Shown piece by piece: positions 8,072-16,614 of a stretch of DNA of 64,000 nt. The notes under the pieces are model-generated. The model saw only the letters and a list, made by a program, of their open reading frames with translations, was not told the origin of the DNA and did no database searches. The stretch comes from Opitutus sp. ER46. GTDB taxonomy: Bacteria; Verrucomicrobiota; Verrucomicrobiia; Opitutales; Opitutaceae. The translations under genes and the position numbers were made by a program. Every line of letters begins with the position of its first letter. The first letter of the stretch is position 1. The stretch is from contig NZ_QAYX01000024.1 of NCBI RefSeq assembly GCF_003054705.1, positions 62,001-126,000 on the forward strand, written 5' to 3'.

Positions 8072-9376
8072 TTACCGCGCTTCGCGGCGGCGGGACTCGA
8101 TCTCCTGCGTGAGCTCGGCGGCGCGGTGCTCGGCGATGGGAATCTGGTCGGGGGTGTTGCGCTGGAGGTAGCTGCGGATCTTGGTGGTGGCGCCGAAATC
8201 GGAGCCGTAGTTCTCGGCCACGATGAGCCAGGCCAGCGCCTCGGTGTAATTCTGTGGGGTGCCGCGTCCGTTGGCGTAGAGCGCGCCGACATTGCGGATG
8301 GCCGAGCGGGCGCCACCCCGGGCGGCCATCAGCATGTAGGAGAAGGCGCGTTGGTCATCGAGCGCGACGACGCGGCCATGCGTGTAGAGACCGGCGAGCC
8401 GAAACGCGGCGTCCACGCTGCCGGCGGCCGCTCCGCGTTCGAGGACGGCGAGGGCGCGATCCGGGTCGGCGGGCACGAGGTCGCCGTTGAGCAAGACCTG
8501 GCCCCAGGCGTAGAGCGCGGAGGCGTTCCCGCGGTCGGCCGCACGGCGCAGCGTGTCCACGTCGGGCCATTCGAGATGTTCGCCGTTGATGGTGGCGACG
8601 GAGACCGGGGGGCCGACCGGGTTGAGCCGGGAGGAAACCGGCGGAGCCGGCAGGTCGAGGTTCGCCTTGGGCGCGTGCACTGGCGGCAGGTTGGGGCGCC
8701 GAGGCAAGCGTTGGGCGGCTCCGCCCATCGGGCGCAGCGGTTGCGCGGGCAGGATCTGGGCGGCGGATTGCGTGGCCAGCTCGGCGGCGAGGCCCTTGGC
8801 GCGGGCTTCGCCCCGGGCGATCCAGAGCGGTTGCCGCATGGCGTTGATCTGCTGGCGCACAAGGGCGTCGCCGTCCACGGGCGCATGATTTTCGCGGGCG
8901 AGGATCATCCACGCGAGGGCTTCGACGACGTCCCCCTTCACGCCGCGGCCGCTAGCGTAGGCGGCGCCGAGGTTGTAGAACGCCTCGGGCGCGCCGCCGG
9001 CGGCGGCCGCGCGGTAGTAGGTGAGCGCCAGGGTCGGGTTGGCCGGCACGCCCTGGCCGGTTTCGAGGAGCTTGCCGAGACGGAAGGCGGCGGAGGATTC
9101 ACCGGCCCGGGCGGCGCGCTCCAGATAGTCGATGCCGCGATCGATGTTCGTCGGCATGCCCTCACCGGCCACGAGCATCTCGCCGAACGCGGCGCACGCG
9201 AGGGCGTCGCCCAGGTTGGCCGCCTTCTCCAGCTCCGCGACGCTGGACCACATCCCCGGGTTGCCGCCGCGGCCGCCGGTGCGGGAGAGCAACTGGGCGG
9301 CAGAGTCCTGCGCCGGCAGCGGAGCGGTCATGGCCAGGGCAACGAGAGCGGCGAGGAGGGGAACGGGACCGGACAT
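8072..9376 (-). CDS. Secreted Sel1-repeat protein
   Basis: The product is 434 aa from the ATG at 9376, chosen because a clean signal peptide follows (hydrophobic LLAALVALAMTAPLPA, then QDSA). The open frame extends to 9649 but that part is low-complexity repeat. Two blocks of Sel1/TPR-like repeats are visible, about residues 30-155 and 260-400, each with the pattern 'A..LG..Y..G.GV..D...A..WY..AA..G.A.A'. The blocks are joined by a Pro-rich linker. Sel1 proteins are protein-interaction scaffolds, often in the periplasm; no partner can be inferred. The gene is divergent from the LysR gene at 9717. Confidence 0.82.
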   Translation of the reverse strand: MSGPVPLLAALVALAMTAPLPAQDSAAQLLSRTGGRGGNPGMWSSVAELEKAANLGDALACAAFGEMLVAGEGMPTNIDRGIDYLERAARAGESSAAFRLGKLLETGQGVPANPTLALTYYRAAAAGGAPEAFYNLGAAYASGRGVKGDVVEALAWMILARENHAPVDGDALVRQQINAMRQPLWIARGEARAKGLAAELATQSAAQILPAQPLRPMGGAAQRLPRRPNLPPVHAPKANLDLPAPPVSSRLNPVGPPVSVATINGEHLEWPDVDTLRRAADRGNASALYAWGQVLLNGDLVPADPDRALAVLERGAAAGSVDAAFRLAGLYTHGRVVALDDQRAFSYMLMAARGGARSAIRNVGALYANGRGTPQNYTEALAWLIVAENYGSDFGATTKIRSYLQRNTPDQIPIAEHRAAELTQEIESRRREAR

Positions 9377-9716
9377 CGCGGGTGGAAAGCGCTGGCAACC
9401 AAGGGCGAGTCGGCGGCGAAGGCAACCGCGGCGGGGAGCGATGGGGCGCGAGCGAGCGGGGGGGCGGGGGCACTCGAACATTCCGGGCGGGACACGGAGG
9501 CCACGGAGGTCGGAGGAGGGCACGGAGCGAAGATCTGCCGGTTTTCCTCGGTGTCCTCCTCCGTCCTCTGTGCGCTCTGTGACGAGAACGAGAACGCCTT
9601 CGGAGTGAGAGTGAGAGTGAATCCCGTGGGAGCCCGGAGGGCGCGACAACTCGCACCTTGAGCAGGGAGGCGGGGGGACCTAATGCTCGCTGGCTCCGCG
9701 CTGCTTCTCCCCACGC
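9377..9716. other. Divergent intergenic region with a large inverted repeat
   Basis: This 340-base spacer between the Sel1 and LysR genes contains no supported gene. It holds the inverted repeat at 9491-9583 and a tandem GTGAGA run at 9600-9620. Promoters of both neighbours must lie here, but I cannot place them. Confidence 0.6.
9491..9583. repeat. Long imperfect inverted repeat of CACGGAGG/ACAGAGGA units
   Basis: The left arm (9491-9527) is built of CACGGAGG and CGGAGGAGG units. The right arm (9547-9583) is its imperfect complement, with the nine-base CGGAGGAGG/CCTCCTCCG core exact. The two arms are each themselves repetitive, as if a short word had been expanded and inverted. Confidence 0.6.
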
Positions 9717-10655
9717 ATGATCAACATTCATCATCTCGAGCTCTTCTATTACGTCGCCCGCCATGGTGGGATCAGCGCGGCGGCGCGGCACATGCCCTAT
9801 GGGATTCAGCAGCCGGCGGTGAGCGGCCAGATCCTGCAGTTGGAGGAAAATCTCGGCGTGGCGCTGTTCAAGCGACAGCCGTTCCAGCTCACGCGCGAGG
9901 GCGAGGAGCTGCTGGCCTTCATCAAGCCGTTCTTCGACAACGTGGAGAGCGTGGGCGAGCGGCTGCGGCAGAATTTCGCCCCGCAACTGCGCATCGGCGC
10001 GGCCGAGGCCGTGCTGCGACACCACCTCCCCAAGGTGGTGCAGCGCGTGAAGGAGACGCACCCGGGATTCCGTCTGGTCCTGCGTTCCGGTTTTCAGAAC
10101 GAGCTCGAAGGATGGCTGCAGCAGCACGAGCTCGACCTCGCCGTCATCCCGCTGCACCGGAAGCCGCCGCCGCATGCGCGCGTGCTGCCGCTGGTCCGGT
10201 TGCCGCTGGTCCTGCTTGCGCCGCGCAAAGCCAAACTGAAGTCCGCCGAGGAACTGCTCACGCGCGGCAAGCTGACGGAGCCGCTGATCGGGCTGCCACC
10301 GGCGGAGGCGATCAGCGAGGTGTTCCAGGCTGAGCTTGGCCGCCGGAAGATCACCTGGCCGATATCCATCGAGGCGAGCTCACTCGAACTCATCACGCAG
10401 TACGTGGCCGACGGCGCGGGCTACGGGGTCAGCATTTCGATCCCGCAGACGATCACGCACCGCGACGTGCGCGTGCTGCCGCTGGACGGCTTCAAACCCG
10501 TGGAGCTCGGCGTGCTGTGGCTCGGTGAGCCAGCGCCGCTGATGCGGCTCACGCTGCAGCACATGCAGGCTTACGCGCAGGAAACCTGGCCGGAGTCCGC
10601 GGTCGCGGCGGACGCCGCGACCGGCAAGGCTGAAGGAACGAAGGCGGAAGGCTGA
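9717..10655 (+). CDS. LysR-family transcriptional regulator
   Basis: The 312-aa product has a LysR winged HTH at residues 3-62 (HHLELFYYVARHGGISAAAR...QPAVSGQILQLEENLGVALF) and a LysR substrate-binding domain to about residue 290. The inserted GIQ before the recognition helix is slightly unusual. The target genes are not evident; the neighbours are a divergent Sel1 gene and a convergent MFS gene. The last residues (KAEGTKAEG) are translated from the GGCTGAAGG-type purine repeat that continues past the stop, so the C-terminus appears to have been extended or overwritten by repeat DNA. Confidence 0.88.
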   Translation: MINIHHLELFYYVARHGGISAAARHMPYGIQQPAVSGQILQLEENLGVALFKRQPFQLTREGEELLAFIKPFFDNVESVGERLRQNFAPQLRIGAAEAVLRHHLPKVVQRVKETHPGFRLVLRSGFQNELEGWLQQHELDLAVIPLHRKPPPHARVLPLVRLPLVLLAPRKAKLKSAEELLTRGKLTEPLIGLPPAEAISEVFQAELGRRKITWPISIEASSLELITQYVADGAGYGVSISIPQTITHRDVRVLPLDGFKPVELGVLWLGEPAPLMRLTLQHMQAYAQETWPESAVAADAATGKAEGTKAEG

Positions 10656-10761
10656 GTTCGGAAGCCAGAAGCCAGAGGCCAGAAGACGGAAGCCAGAGGC
10701 CGGAGGACGGAAGACGGATCCGACCGATCCGACCGATCCGTCCGATCCGACTGATCCGACT
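10621..10761 (+). repeat. Composite purine repeat and 9-bp tandem repeat
   Basis: GGCTGAAGG-type units run through the LysR stop codon into GAAGCCAGAGGCC-type units. These are followed by five tandem copies of a 9-bp unit, GATCCGACC and variants (10717-10761). A short CAGGCTTCAGGCC stretch follows. There is no coding signal. Confidence 0.75.
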
Positions 10762-10795
10762 GATCAGGCCTCAGGCTTCAGGCCTCCGGCCCGCC

Positions 10796-12070
10796 TCACG
10801 GCGCCTCGGTGATCCGGTCCTTGGCGAAGAACTTCAGGCGGGCGACGACGACGGCGATGGCGCCGAGGGCGTAGAAGGCGCCGAACCAGGCGAAGCCGTA
10901 ACCTAGACCGTGGCCCGCCGGGTAGATCTCGCGGAAACGGCCGAGCAGCCAGGGCGAGAGCGAGCCGACGAGAAACGCGGCCATCACCATCACGGCGACG
11001 GCGGACGCGCGGTAGCGCGGCACGATCACGTCGAAGAGCGAGGCGTGGGTGTTGCACTCGTAGAAGCCGCGGCAAAGGCCGAACAGCGCCATGGCGGCGC
11101 AGACGGACACGACGCTCGGGGCGAGCCCCATCCAGAGCAGGGCCGGGGCGCCGAGCGCCATCGCCGTGATTTGCAGCTCGAGCCGCGCGGTGGGCCGGCG
11201 TTGCGCCCAGCGGTCGGAGAGCCAGCCGCCCACCAGTACGCCGACAAGTGCGGCCAGGTGGTGGAAGAACATCGCGTAACCGGCGGCGAGCGTGAGGGAG
11301 AGCCCGCCCTTCTCGCGGAGAAACTCGGGCGCCCAGACGACATAGGCGTTGTTCACGAAGACAATCGCGGTGAAGGCGATCGTGAGCATGACGGCGGTCG
11401 GGACGCGGAACAGGACGCCGAGCGCGCGGCCGAGGTCCTGCAGGGGTGAGGTAGCGGCGGTTTCGCCGGCGACGCGGCTTTCCTCAGGGCCGACCCGGGC
11501 GGCGCGCAGGCGCAGGATGAAAACGAAGCCCAGGAGAATGCCGCCGCTGCCGAAGGCGAAGAAGGCCGAGCGCCAGCCCCAGTGCTGGGCGATCCAGCCG
11601 CCGAGGAAGCCGCTCGTCATCACGCCGGTGTAGAGCGCGGCCTGGTGCACGGACATCGCGATGCTGCGCGTCTCGCGGTGATGCCGCGCCAGGAGGGCGT
11701 AAGCGGCGGGCGAGTAGAACGACTCGCCGCCGGCGGTCGCGATGCTGCGCAGCATGATCAGGCTGAAGAGCCCGGTCGCCAGGCCGGTGAACAGCGTGGC
11801 GGCGCTCCAGAAGATCAAGCAGGCGGTAATCACGCGGTGCTTGGGCCACTTGTCGCCGGCATAACCGGCGAACGGCATCAGCAGCGCCAGCGCGAGGAAC
11901 AGCACCGAACCGACCAGGCCGATCTGCGAATCACTCAGGCCGAGGTCGACGCGAACCTGGCTGACGACCACGCCGAAGATGGCGCGGTCGCCCTGATGAA
12001 AGAAGAAAGCCAGCGAGAGCAGCAGCAGGAGCTCCCACTTGAACGGGAATTTTGGGGCGGGGGAGGTCAT
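10796..12070 (-). CDS. MFS transporter, sugar-acid or sugar type
   Basis: The 424-aa product has about 12 hydrophobic segments and an MFS signature after helix 2 (FAGYAGDKWPKHRV). It starts with an ATG whose first base is the last base of the upstream SDR stop codon. It is the last gene of an operon with an agarase-like glycosidase, a sugar-acid dehydratase and an SDR, so import of the sugar or sugar acid they process is the likely role. The substrate is inferred from context only. Confidence 0.8.
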   Translation of the reverse strand: MTSPAPKFPFKWELLLLLSLAFFFHQGDRAIFGVVVSQVRVDLGLSDSQIGLVGSVLFLALALLMPFAGYAGDKWPKHRVITACLIFWSAATLFTGLATGLFSLIMLRSIATAGGESFYSPAAYALLARHHRETRSIAMSVHQAALYTGVMTSGFLGGWIAQHWGWRSAFFAFGSGGILLGFVFILRLRAARVGPEESRVAGETAATSPLQDLGRALGVLFRVPTAVMLTIAFTAIVFVNNAYVVWAPEFLREKGGLSLTLAAGYAMFFHHLAALVGVLVGGWLSDRWAQRRPTARLELQITAMALGAPALLWMGLAPSVVSVCAAMALFGLCRGFYECNTHASLFDVIVPRYRASAVAVMVMAAFLVGSLSPWLLGRFREIYPAGHGLGYGFAWFGAFYALGAIAVVVARLKFFAKDRITEAP

Positions 12071-12843
12071 CAGGTTTCGAGGTCGGCGGGGACGAGCTGG
12101 CAGGAGCAGCCGCCGTCAACGACCAGGCTGGCGCCAGTAATGCGGGTGGCCTGGTTGGAGGCGAGGAAGAGCACGGCGTCCGCGATGTCGTCCGCCGTCG
12201 CCTCGCGGCCGATCGGCAGGTTGGCGCGGCGGCGCGCGGCGAGCTTGGGGTCGAGGACGTCCCAGCGGCCGGTGTAAATGTAGCCGGGCACGACGGTGTT
12301 CACGCGGATCCCGAGCGGCCCGAGCTCCACGGCGAGCGCGCGGGCGAGCGCCTCGACGCCGCCCTTGGAGGAGACATAGGCGCAACGCTTGCGAATCGGC
12401 CGCGTGGCGGAGTTGGAGCCCATTTGCACGATGACGCCGCGCTTCTGCGGCGCCATGAGCTTCACGGCGTGCTGGGCGCAAAGAAACGCGCCGATCAGGT
12501 TCACGCGCACGGTGTATTCGAAAACCGACAACGGCGTGTCGAGGAACGCGTGGCCGATGGCCTGTTGCGCCGCGTTGTTGACGAGAACGTCGAGCCGGCC
12601 GGCGTCGGCGCGAATCCGGTCAAAGAGCCGGGCGATGGCCGCGGCATCGGAGAGATCGGCGGGCGCGGCAATGACGCGGCCGGCGGTTTCCTGGGCCGTC
12701 TTTTGCGCGGCCGCGGCGGTGGCGGCGGCATCCAGGTCGTGCAGCCAGACAGTGGCGCCTTCCTGGGCAAAACGACGGGCGATGCCGAGGCCGGTGTTGG
12801 TGGCGGCGCCGGTAACGAGAACGTGTTGATCCTTGAACCTCAT
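12070..12843 (-). CDS. SDR-family dehydrogenase
   Basis: The 257-aa product is a classical short-chain dehydrogenase. The cofactor motif is TGAATNTGLG near residues 10-19 (the usual TGxxxGxG with two changes), the structural motif is NNAA, and the active site is Ser in 'QMGSNSA' with YVSSK. It overlaps the dehydratase stop upstream by 4 bp (ATGA) and the MFS start downstream by 1 bp, so all are translationally coupled. With an enolase-superfamily dehydratase next to it, oxidation of a sugar to a lactone or acid is the likely step. Confidence 0.85.
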   Translation of the reverse strand: MRFKDQHVLVTGAATNTGLGIARRFAQEGATVWLHDLDAAATAAAAQKTAQETAGRVIAAPADLSDAAAIARLFDRIRADAGRLDVLVNNAAQQAIGHAFLDTPLSVFEYTVRVNLIGAFLCAQHAVKLMAPQKRGVIVQMGSNSATRPIRKRCAYVSSKGGVEALARALAVELGPLGIRVNTVVPGYIYTGRWDVLDPKLAARRRANLPIGREATADDIADAVLFLASNQATRITGASLVVDGGCSCQLVPADLET

Positions 12844-14024
12844 GATTTGTTGGGCTTCGCAGCGGTGAAATAGGAGCGGGCGTCGGCGGGGCGGATCTGG
12901 GTCAGCGCGCCGGTGTAGTGCCGCAGGTCACGCGGGTCGTACGGGTGGCTCGGGATCGCGTCCTCGTTGAGCTCGAGGCCGAGGCCGGGGCCGGTCGGGA
13001 TGAACATCTGGCCCTGCTCGAAGCGTACCTTCTCGGTGGTGATCTCGGAGCGGTACGGCACGTCGCTCGACATGGTCTCGAGCAGGAAGAAGTTGGGGGT
13101 GCAGGCCGCGATCTGGAGCGTGGCGGCGTTGGCCACCGGGCCCGATGGGTTGTGCGGGCAGACCGGCAGCTGGTACGCCTCGGCCATGGCGGCGATCTTC
13201 CGCAGCTCGCCGATGCCGCCAACGTGGCTGACGTCGGGCTGGATGAAGTCGGAGCAGCGCAGATTGAGGAAGTTGCGGTAGTCGTAGCGGCTGTACATGC
13301 GCTCGCCGGCGGCGATGGGCACGCGGACGCGGCGCTTCAACTCGGCGAGGCCCTCGGGATTGTCCGGCGGCAACGGCTCCTCGAACCACGTGATGTCAAA
13401 CTCCTCCAGCGCGTGACCGATGCGCATCGCGGTCGGCACGTCGAAACGGCCGTGCCCCTCGATGAGGATGTCGACCTCGGGCCCGACCGCGGCGGAGACG
13501 GCCTCGACGCAGGCGAGCGCCTGCCGGAGGACGGGCTTCTCGATCTGGCGGTAAGCCTTGCCGAACGGGTCCCACTTCAGGCCGCGGAAGCCCTGGGCGA
13601 CGGCGGCGCGGGCCTTCTCGGCAAATTCATCGGGCGTGACGGCCGGTGCGAACCAGCCGTTGGCATAGCAGGGGACGCTCTCGCGCACCTTGCCGCCGAG
13701 GAGTTGCCAAACGGGGACGCCGAGGGCCTTGCCCTTGATGTCCCACAGCGCCATCTCGACGCCGGCGAGCGCGCTCATGAGGACGGGGCCGCCGCGCCAG
13801 TAGGCGTCGCGGTAGGCGTCATGCCAGAAGGCCTCGATGTCGAATGGGTCGCGCCCCACGAGGGTGCGCTCCAACTCGCGGCAGGCCTGGGCGACGGTGA
13901 GCTCGCGCATTTCCAGCGTGGCTTCACCGATGCCATCGATGCCGTCGGACGTGCGGACCTTCACGAACACCCAGTTCGTGCGGTACGCGTGGCAGATGAA
14001 GGTTTCGATCGCAGTGACTTTCAT
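12840..14024 (-). CDS. Enolase-superfamily sugar-acid dehydratase (galactonate dehydratase-like)
   Basis: The product is 394 aa from the ATG at 14024. It has the mandelate racemase/muconate lactonizing fold. The visible active-site set resembles D-galactonate dehydratase: EGHGR (Glu in place of the usual first Asp ligand, His kept), WFEEP, AGERMYSRYD, and CPHNPSGP with the second catalytic His. The enzyme should dehydrate an aldonate to a 2-keto-3-deoxy acid. Because a GH50-like glycosidase precedes it, 3,6-anhydrogalactonate cycloisomerase, also of this superfamily, is a real alternative. It overlaps the SDR start by 4 bp. Confidence 0.82.
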   Translation of the reverse strand: MKVTAIETFICHAYRTNWVFVKVRTSDGIDGIGEATLEMRELTVAQACRELERTLVGRDPFDIEAFWHDAYRDAYWRGGPVLMSALAGVEMALWDIKGKALGVPVWQLLGGKVRESVPCYANGWFAPAVTPDEFAEKARAAVAQGFRGLKWDPFGKAYRQIEKPVLRQALACVEAVSAAVGPEVDILIEGHGRFDVPTAMRIGHALEEFDITWFEEPLPPDNPEGLAELKRRVRVPIAAGERMYSRYDYRNFLNLRCSDFIQPDVSHVGGIGELRKIAAMAEAYQLPVCPHNPSGPVANAATLQIAACTPNFFLLETMSSDVPYRSEITTEKVRFEQGQMFIPTGPGLGLELNEDAIPSHPYDPRDLRHYTGALTQIRPADARSYFTAAKPNKS

Positions 14025-14050
14025 GGAGAGGGTTGGTGACGGAAAGGGGC

Positions 14051-16252
14051 TCAGGGCTCCGCGAGCGACGGGGCGGGCGCGGGGGCGGCCGGGCGGCTGG
14101 CGCCGTTGCGCAGCTCGTACAGCCGGGAGGCAATCTGCCGCACGGCGCCGACCGTCTCGCGGTACGGGGTGTCGCAGATGTCGACGAGGCCGGTCTGGTA
14201 GTTCTCGCCGTCGAAGCGGCCGGTTGTCGGCTGGTCGAAGTACTGGAACCAGTGCGTGCCGATCACGTGGGGGTTGCGCAGCGCGCTCTCGACATAGACG
14301 GCGTAGGCGGTGGCGCGGGCGGCCTGGTCGGGCACCGGCACGAGGGCGGGGGCGAGCGGACCGCGGTCGAGCGCACCGAAGTGGAACTCGCCGATCAGGA
14401 TCGGACGGTCGAGGCCGTCGGGTAGGGCGACGTCGGATACGAGGGTCGCGTAACGGTTGATGCTGATGACGTCGCAGTGGCGCACGGCGATGCCCATGAC
14501 GAGCGGGTTGGCGCCCTGAGCGAAACGGCAGCCGAGGTAAAGGTGGTGGGGGGACTCGGCTTTCACGGCGGCGCGGCAGCCGCTGAAGTAGGCCTCGAGA
14601 TACTGGGCCGTGAAGGCCTCGAGGTCGGAACGCACGGCGGCCCGCTTGAGGTCCGGGATATCGGTCGCCGCGAGCCAGCCATCCCAAGTGGCGTGGCGGG
14701 TTCCCCAGGCGGTGTTGAGCGCGGCGATGTCGGCGTAGCGGGCCTGCAGGGAAGTGAGGAAGGCGCGCTTGGCGTGCTGCGTGGCGGGGGAGGCGAGCGT
14801 GCACTCGGCGACGTAGGTGGAGGTCGACCAGTTCAGCTCGTTGTCGACGAAGAAGCCGAGGCACCACGGATCGTTGAGGGCGGACTTGAGGTCGGCGCGC
14901 AGCGTGTCGCGCATGCGCTTGGCCCAGCCGGGATCGAAGGGGTCGGGCAGCTTGCCCCAGTTGCCCTTGGAGCCGGCGAGCCGGAATTGCGCATCGCCCA
15001 TGGGCGCCGAGTACACGATCGCGGTGTACGGCGTCTGGCGGCGTTCGTACACCGCGGGGTCGGAGGAGTTGGCGATCGTGTTGAGGCCCCAGCTGGCGAG
15101 GCGGCGCTGGGCCTCGGTGGCGTAGGCGTTGACCCAGCCGGCGCCGAACTTGCGGGAGAGATTGGCCTCGAGGTGATCGTAAACGGCGTGGTTGGGCCGG
15201 CCGACGTAGTACCCGCGGGTGGACTCGGGCTCCGTGCCGAAGAACGCGGCGTAGGGTGAACCGGCCGGCGGCAGCTCGAAGTAGTGTTCGCGGTCGGGCA
15301 GCGGGGTGCCGTGGTAAATGCCGCCGACGCGGACGCGCGTGCCAACGCGGACCACGCCGTGTGACCAGAAGAGCCGGCCCTCGGGGTCGATCAGCCACCA
15401 GCGGCCGTCGATCTTCTCGGTGCGGAAGAACCCCGTCGCCTCGCGCTGCGGGCCCTTGGCCCAGCCGCCGAAACGGTCCCAGTCGGCGGGGCGGGCATGA
15501 GCGGCGAGATCCTGGTTCTCCGCGTCGCGGCGGGCGGTGAAGTCAGCCTCGCGCGTGATCTTCTCGGGCCAGTCGCGATGGCGGTACTGGCCGTAGAGAT
15601 CGACGAGCGGGAAAATCTTGTCGGGCGTCCAGTTGGCCAGCGGCGCCGGCGTGCCGCGCCCCTCGAGCGGCCCGACGGAAATGGCGGCGCCGGCGGCAAC
15701 GTCGGGGAGGACCAGCCGCACCTGGCGGACGCGCGCGGCCTCGACGACGCCCCGGCGGACGAATTCGTGCGGCATGACCACGAGGGAGCGGTAGCGATCC
15801 GCGGGCGGTGCCTCGTCGGCGGGGCCGGCGAGCGGGACGATGAGCCAGTGCACCTGGTTGCCCGCCGGCAACGCGAGCTCGGCGCGGACGCCGCGGCGCA
15901 GCGGGTTGGGCTCGCGGGCGCGGGACTTGTGGTCGTCGACATGCAGGACGACGCGCACAGGGAAGGGACTGAGATTGCGGACCGGGACGGCGAGCTCGGC
16001 ACAGGCGTCGAGTTTCCAACCGCCGGCGGGAGGAGTGAGCTGCAGCCGCGCTTCCGTCGCGTCCGGGGCGGCGCGCAGCGTGAGCCAGCCCTGGGCCTGG
16101 AGCCGGGCCTCGGCGCCGCTGGCCGCGTTCACGGGCAGCGAGGCGCGATCATCCGGCAGCGGACGCGCGAACGGGGCCGACGGAGTCAGCACCAGCGCCG
16201 CGGGCACGAGGAGCGGGAGCAGGCGGCGCAGGGCGGGGTGCGAAGTCTTCAT
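14051..16252 (-). CDS. Secreted agarase-like glycoside hydrolase (GH50-like)
   Basis: The product is 733 aa from the ATG at 16252, followed by a signal peptide (LLPLLVPAALVL...). An N-terminal beta-sandwich-like region of ~200 residues precedes a TIM-barrel part opened by 'GRWWLIDPEGRLFWSHG', a phrase typical of GH50-type agarases and relatives. Candidate catalytic glutamates are E472 (VDNELNW) and E622 (IGEFHFG). It is the first gene of a four-gene operon with dehydratase, SDR and MFS permease, downstream of a TGGCGYA box. The family is inferred by motif, so the true substrate (agar, porphyran or another galactan) is open. Confidence 0.72.
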   Translation of the reverse strand: MKTSHPALRRLLPLLVPAALVLTPSAPFARPLPDDRASLPVNAASGAEARLQAQGWLTLRAAPDATEARLQLTPPAGGWKLDACAELAVPVRNLSPFPVRVVLHVDDHKSRAREPNPLRRGVRAELALPAGNQVHWLIVPLAGPADEAPPADRYRSLVVMPHEFVRRGVVEAARVRQVRLVLPDVAAGAAISVGPLEGRGTPAPLANWTPDKIFPLVDLYGQYRHRDWPEKITREADFTARRDAENQDLAAHARPADWDRFGGWAKGPQREATGFFRTEKIDGRWWLIDPEGRLFWSHGVVRVGTRVRVGGIYHGTPLPDREHYFELPPAGSPYAAFFGTEPESTRGYYVGRPNHAVYDHLEANLSRKFGAGWVNAYATEAQRRLASWGLNTIANSSDPAVYERRQTPYTAIVYSAPMGDAQFRLAGSKGNWGKLPDPFDPGWAKRMRDTLRADLKSALNDPWCLGFFVDNELNWSTSTYVAECTLASPATQHAKRAFLTSLQARYADIAALNTAWGTRHATWDGWLAATDIPDLKRAAVRSDLEAFTAQYLEAYFSGCRAAVKAESPHHLYLGCRFAQGANPLVMGIAVRHCDVISINRYATLVSDVALPDGLDRPILIGEFHFGALDRGPLAPALVPVPDQAARATAYAVYVESALRNPHVIGTHWFQYFDQPTTGRFDGENYQTGLVDICDTPYRETVGAVRQIASRLYELRNGASRPAAPAPAPSLAEP

Positions 16253-16291
16253 GGGGCGGCGGAGGGAGCGTGCGGGCGAACGCGCCACGCG

Positions 16292-16332
16292 GCGAGTAAC
16301 CAACTGCGCCACTTCCTTTCGATTTTACGCCA
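16292..16332 (-). promoter_or_regulatory. Cluster A box for the agarase-like operon
   Basis: Read on the minus strand the box has TGGCGTAAAA and, exactly 21 bp further, TGGCGCA; a diverged third block ends at 16292. It lies 40-80 nt before the start codon at 16252. It aligns without gaps to the boxes at 16444, 21369 and 27853. Confidence 0.7.
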
Positions 16333-16443
16333 GCGGGCGAACGTGGCCGCGGGCGCGAAGGAAACACTGCCCGCCCGAGCGAAGAACGCCCTGTTCCGGC
16401 GCGAGGAAAGACGCGGGCGGCGCCCGAGCGGAGCGCAGCGGGT

Positions 16444-16484
16444 TGGCAAAAAAAAGTAATCCAGTGTCGCATTTAGCCGCTGGG
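16444..16484 (+). promoter_or_regulatory. Cluster A box for TonB receptor 1
   Basis: TGGCAAAAA is followed after 21 bp by TGTCGCA and, 11 bp on from the start of that repeat, by GCCGCTGGG. The first two blocks each have one or two changes from the consensus; the third fits it exactly. It lies 130-170 nt upstream of the ATG at 16615. Confidence 0.7.
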
Positions 16485-16614
16485 CTTCGGTGGGCGCGCA
16501 TGAAAAATCCGCCGGCAACCGGTTACCGGATTCCTTCGGCGACCGGGGACCTTTCTGCCCAGCAAACCTATGCCGCCCCTCCGGAGCCCCGCTCCGGCCG
16601 GCGAGTTCTCCGCC

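Larger units (their letters stand above)
16253..16614. other. Divergent promoter region of cluster A
   Basis: This 362-base spacer between the agarase-like operon and the first TonB receptor has no gene. It carries one TGGC-type operator for each direction (listed separately). Between them and the receptor lies an 18-bp imperfect palindrome around AACCGGTT (16512-16529, one mismatched pair), which resembles a LacI-type operator. Confidence 0.7.

Noticed and set aside
14025-15398. An N-terminal extension of the dehydratase frame into the agarase-like gene
   Set aside because: The Arg/Pro-rich translation is a shadow of the upstream gene. Family similarity begins at the ATG at 14024.
16512-16529. 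A classical LacI operator around AACCGGTT as the main control site of cluster A
   Set aside because: It is a fair palindrome but occurs once. The 41-bp box is present at four promoters and is the better candidate, so I list the palindrome only as a note.
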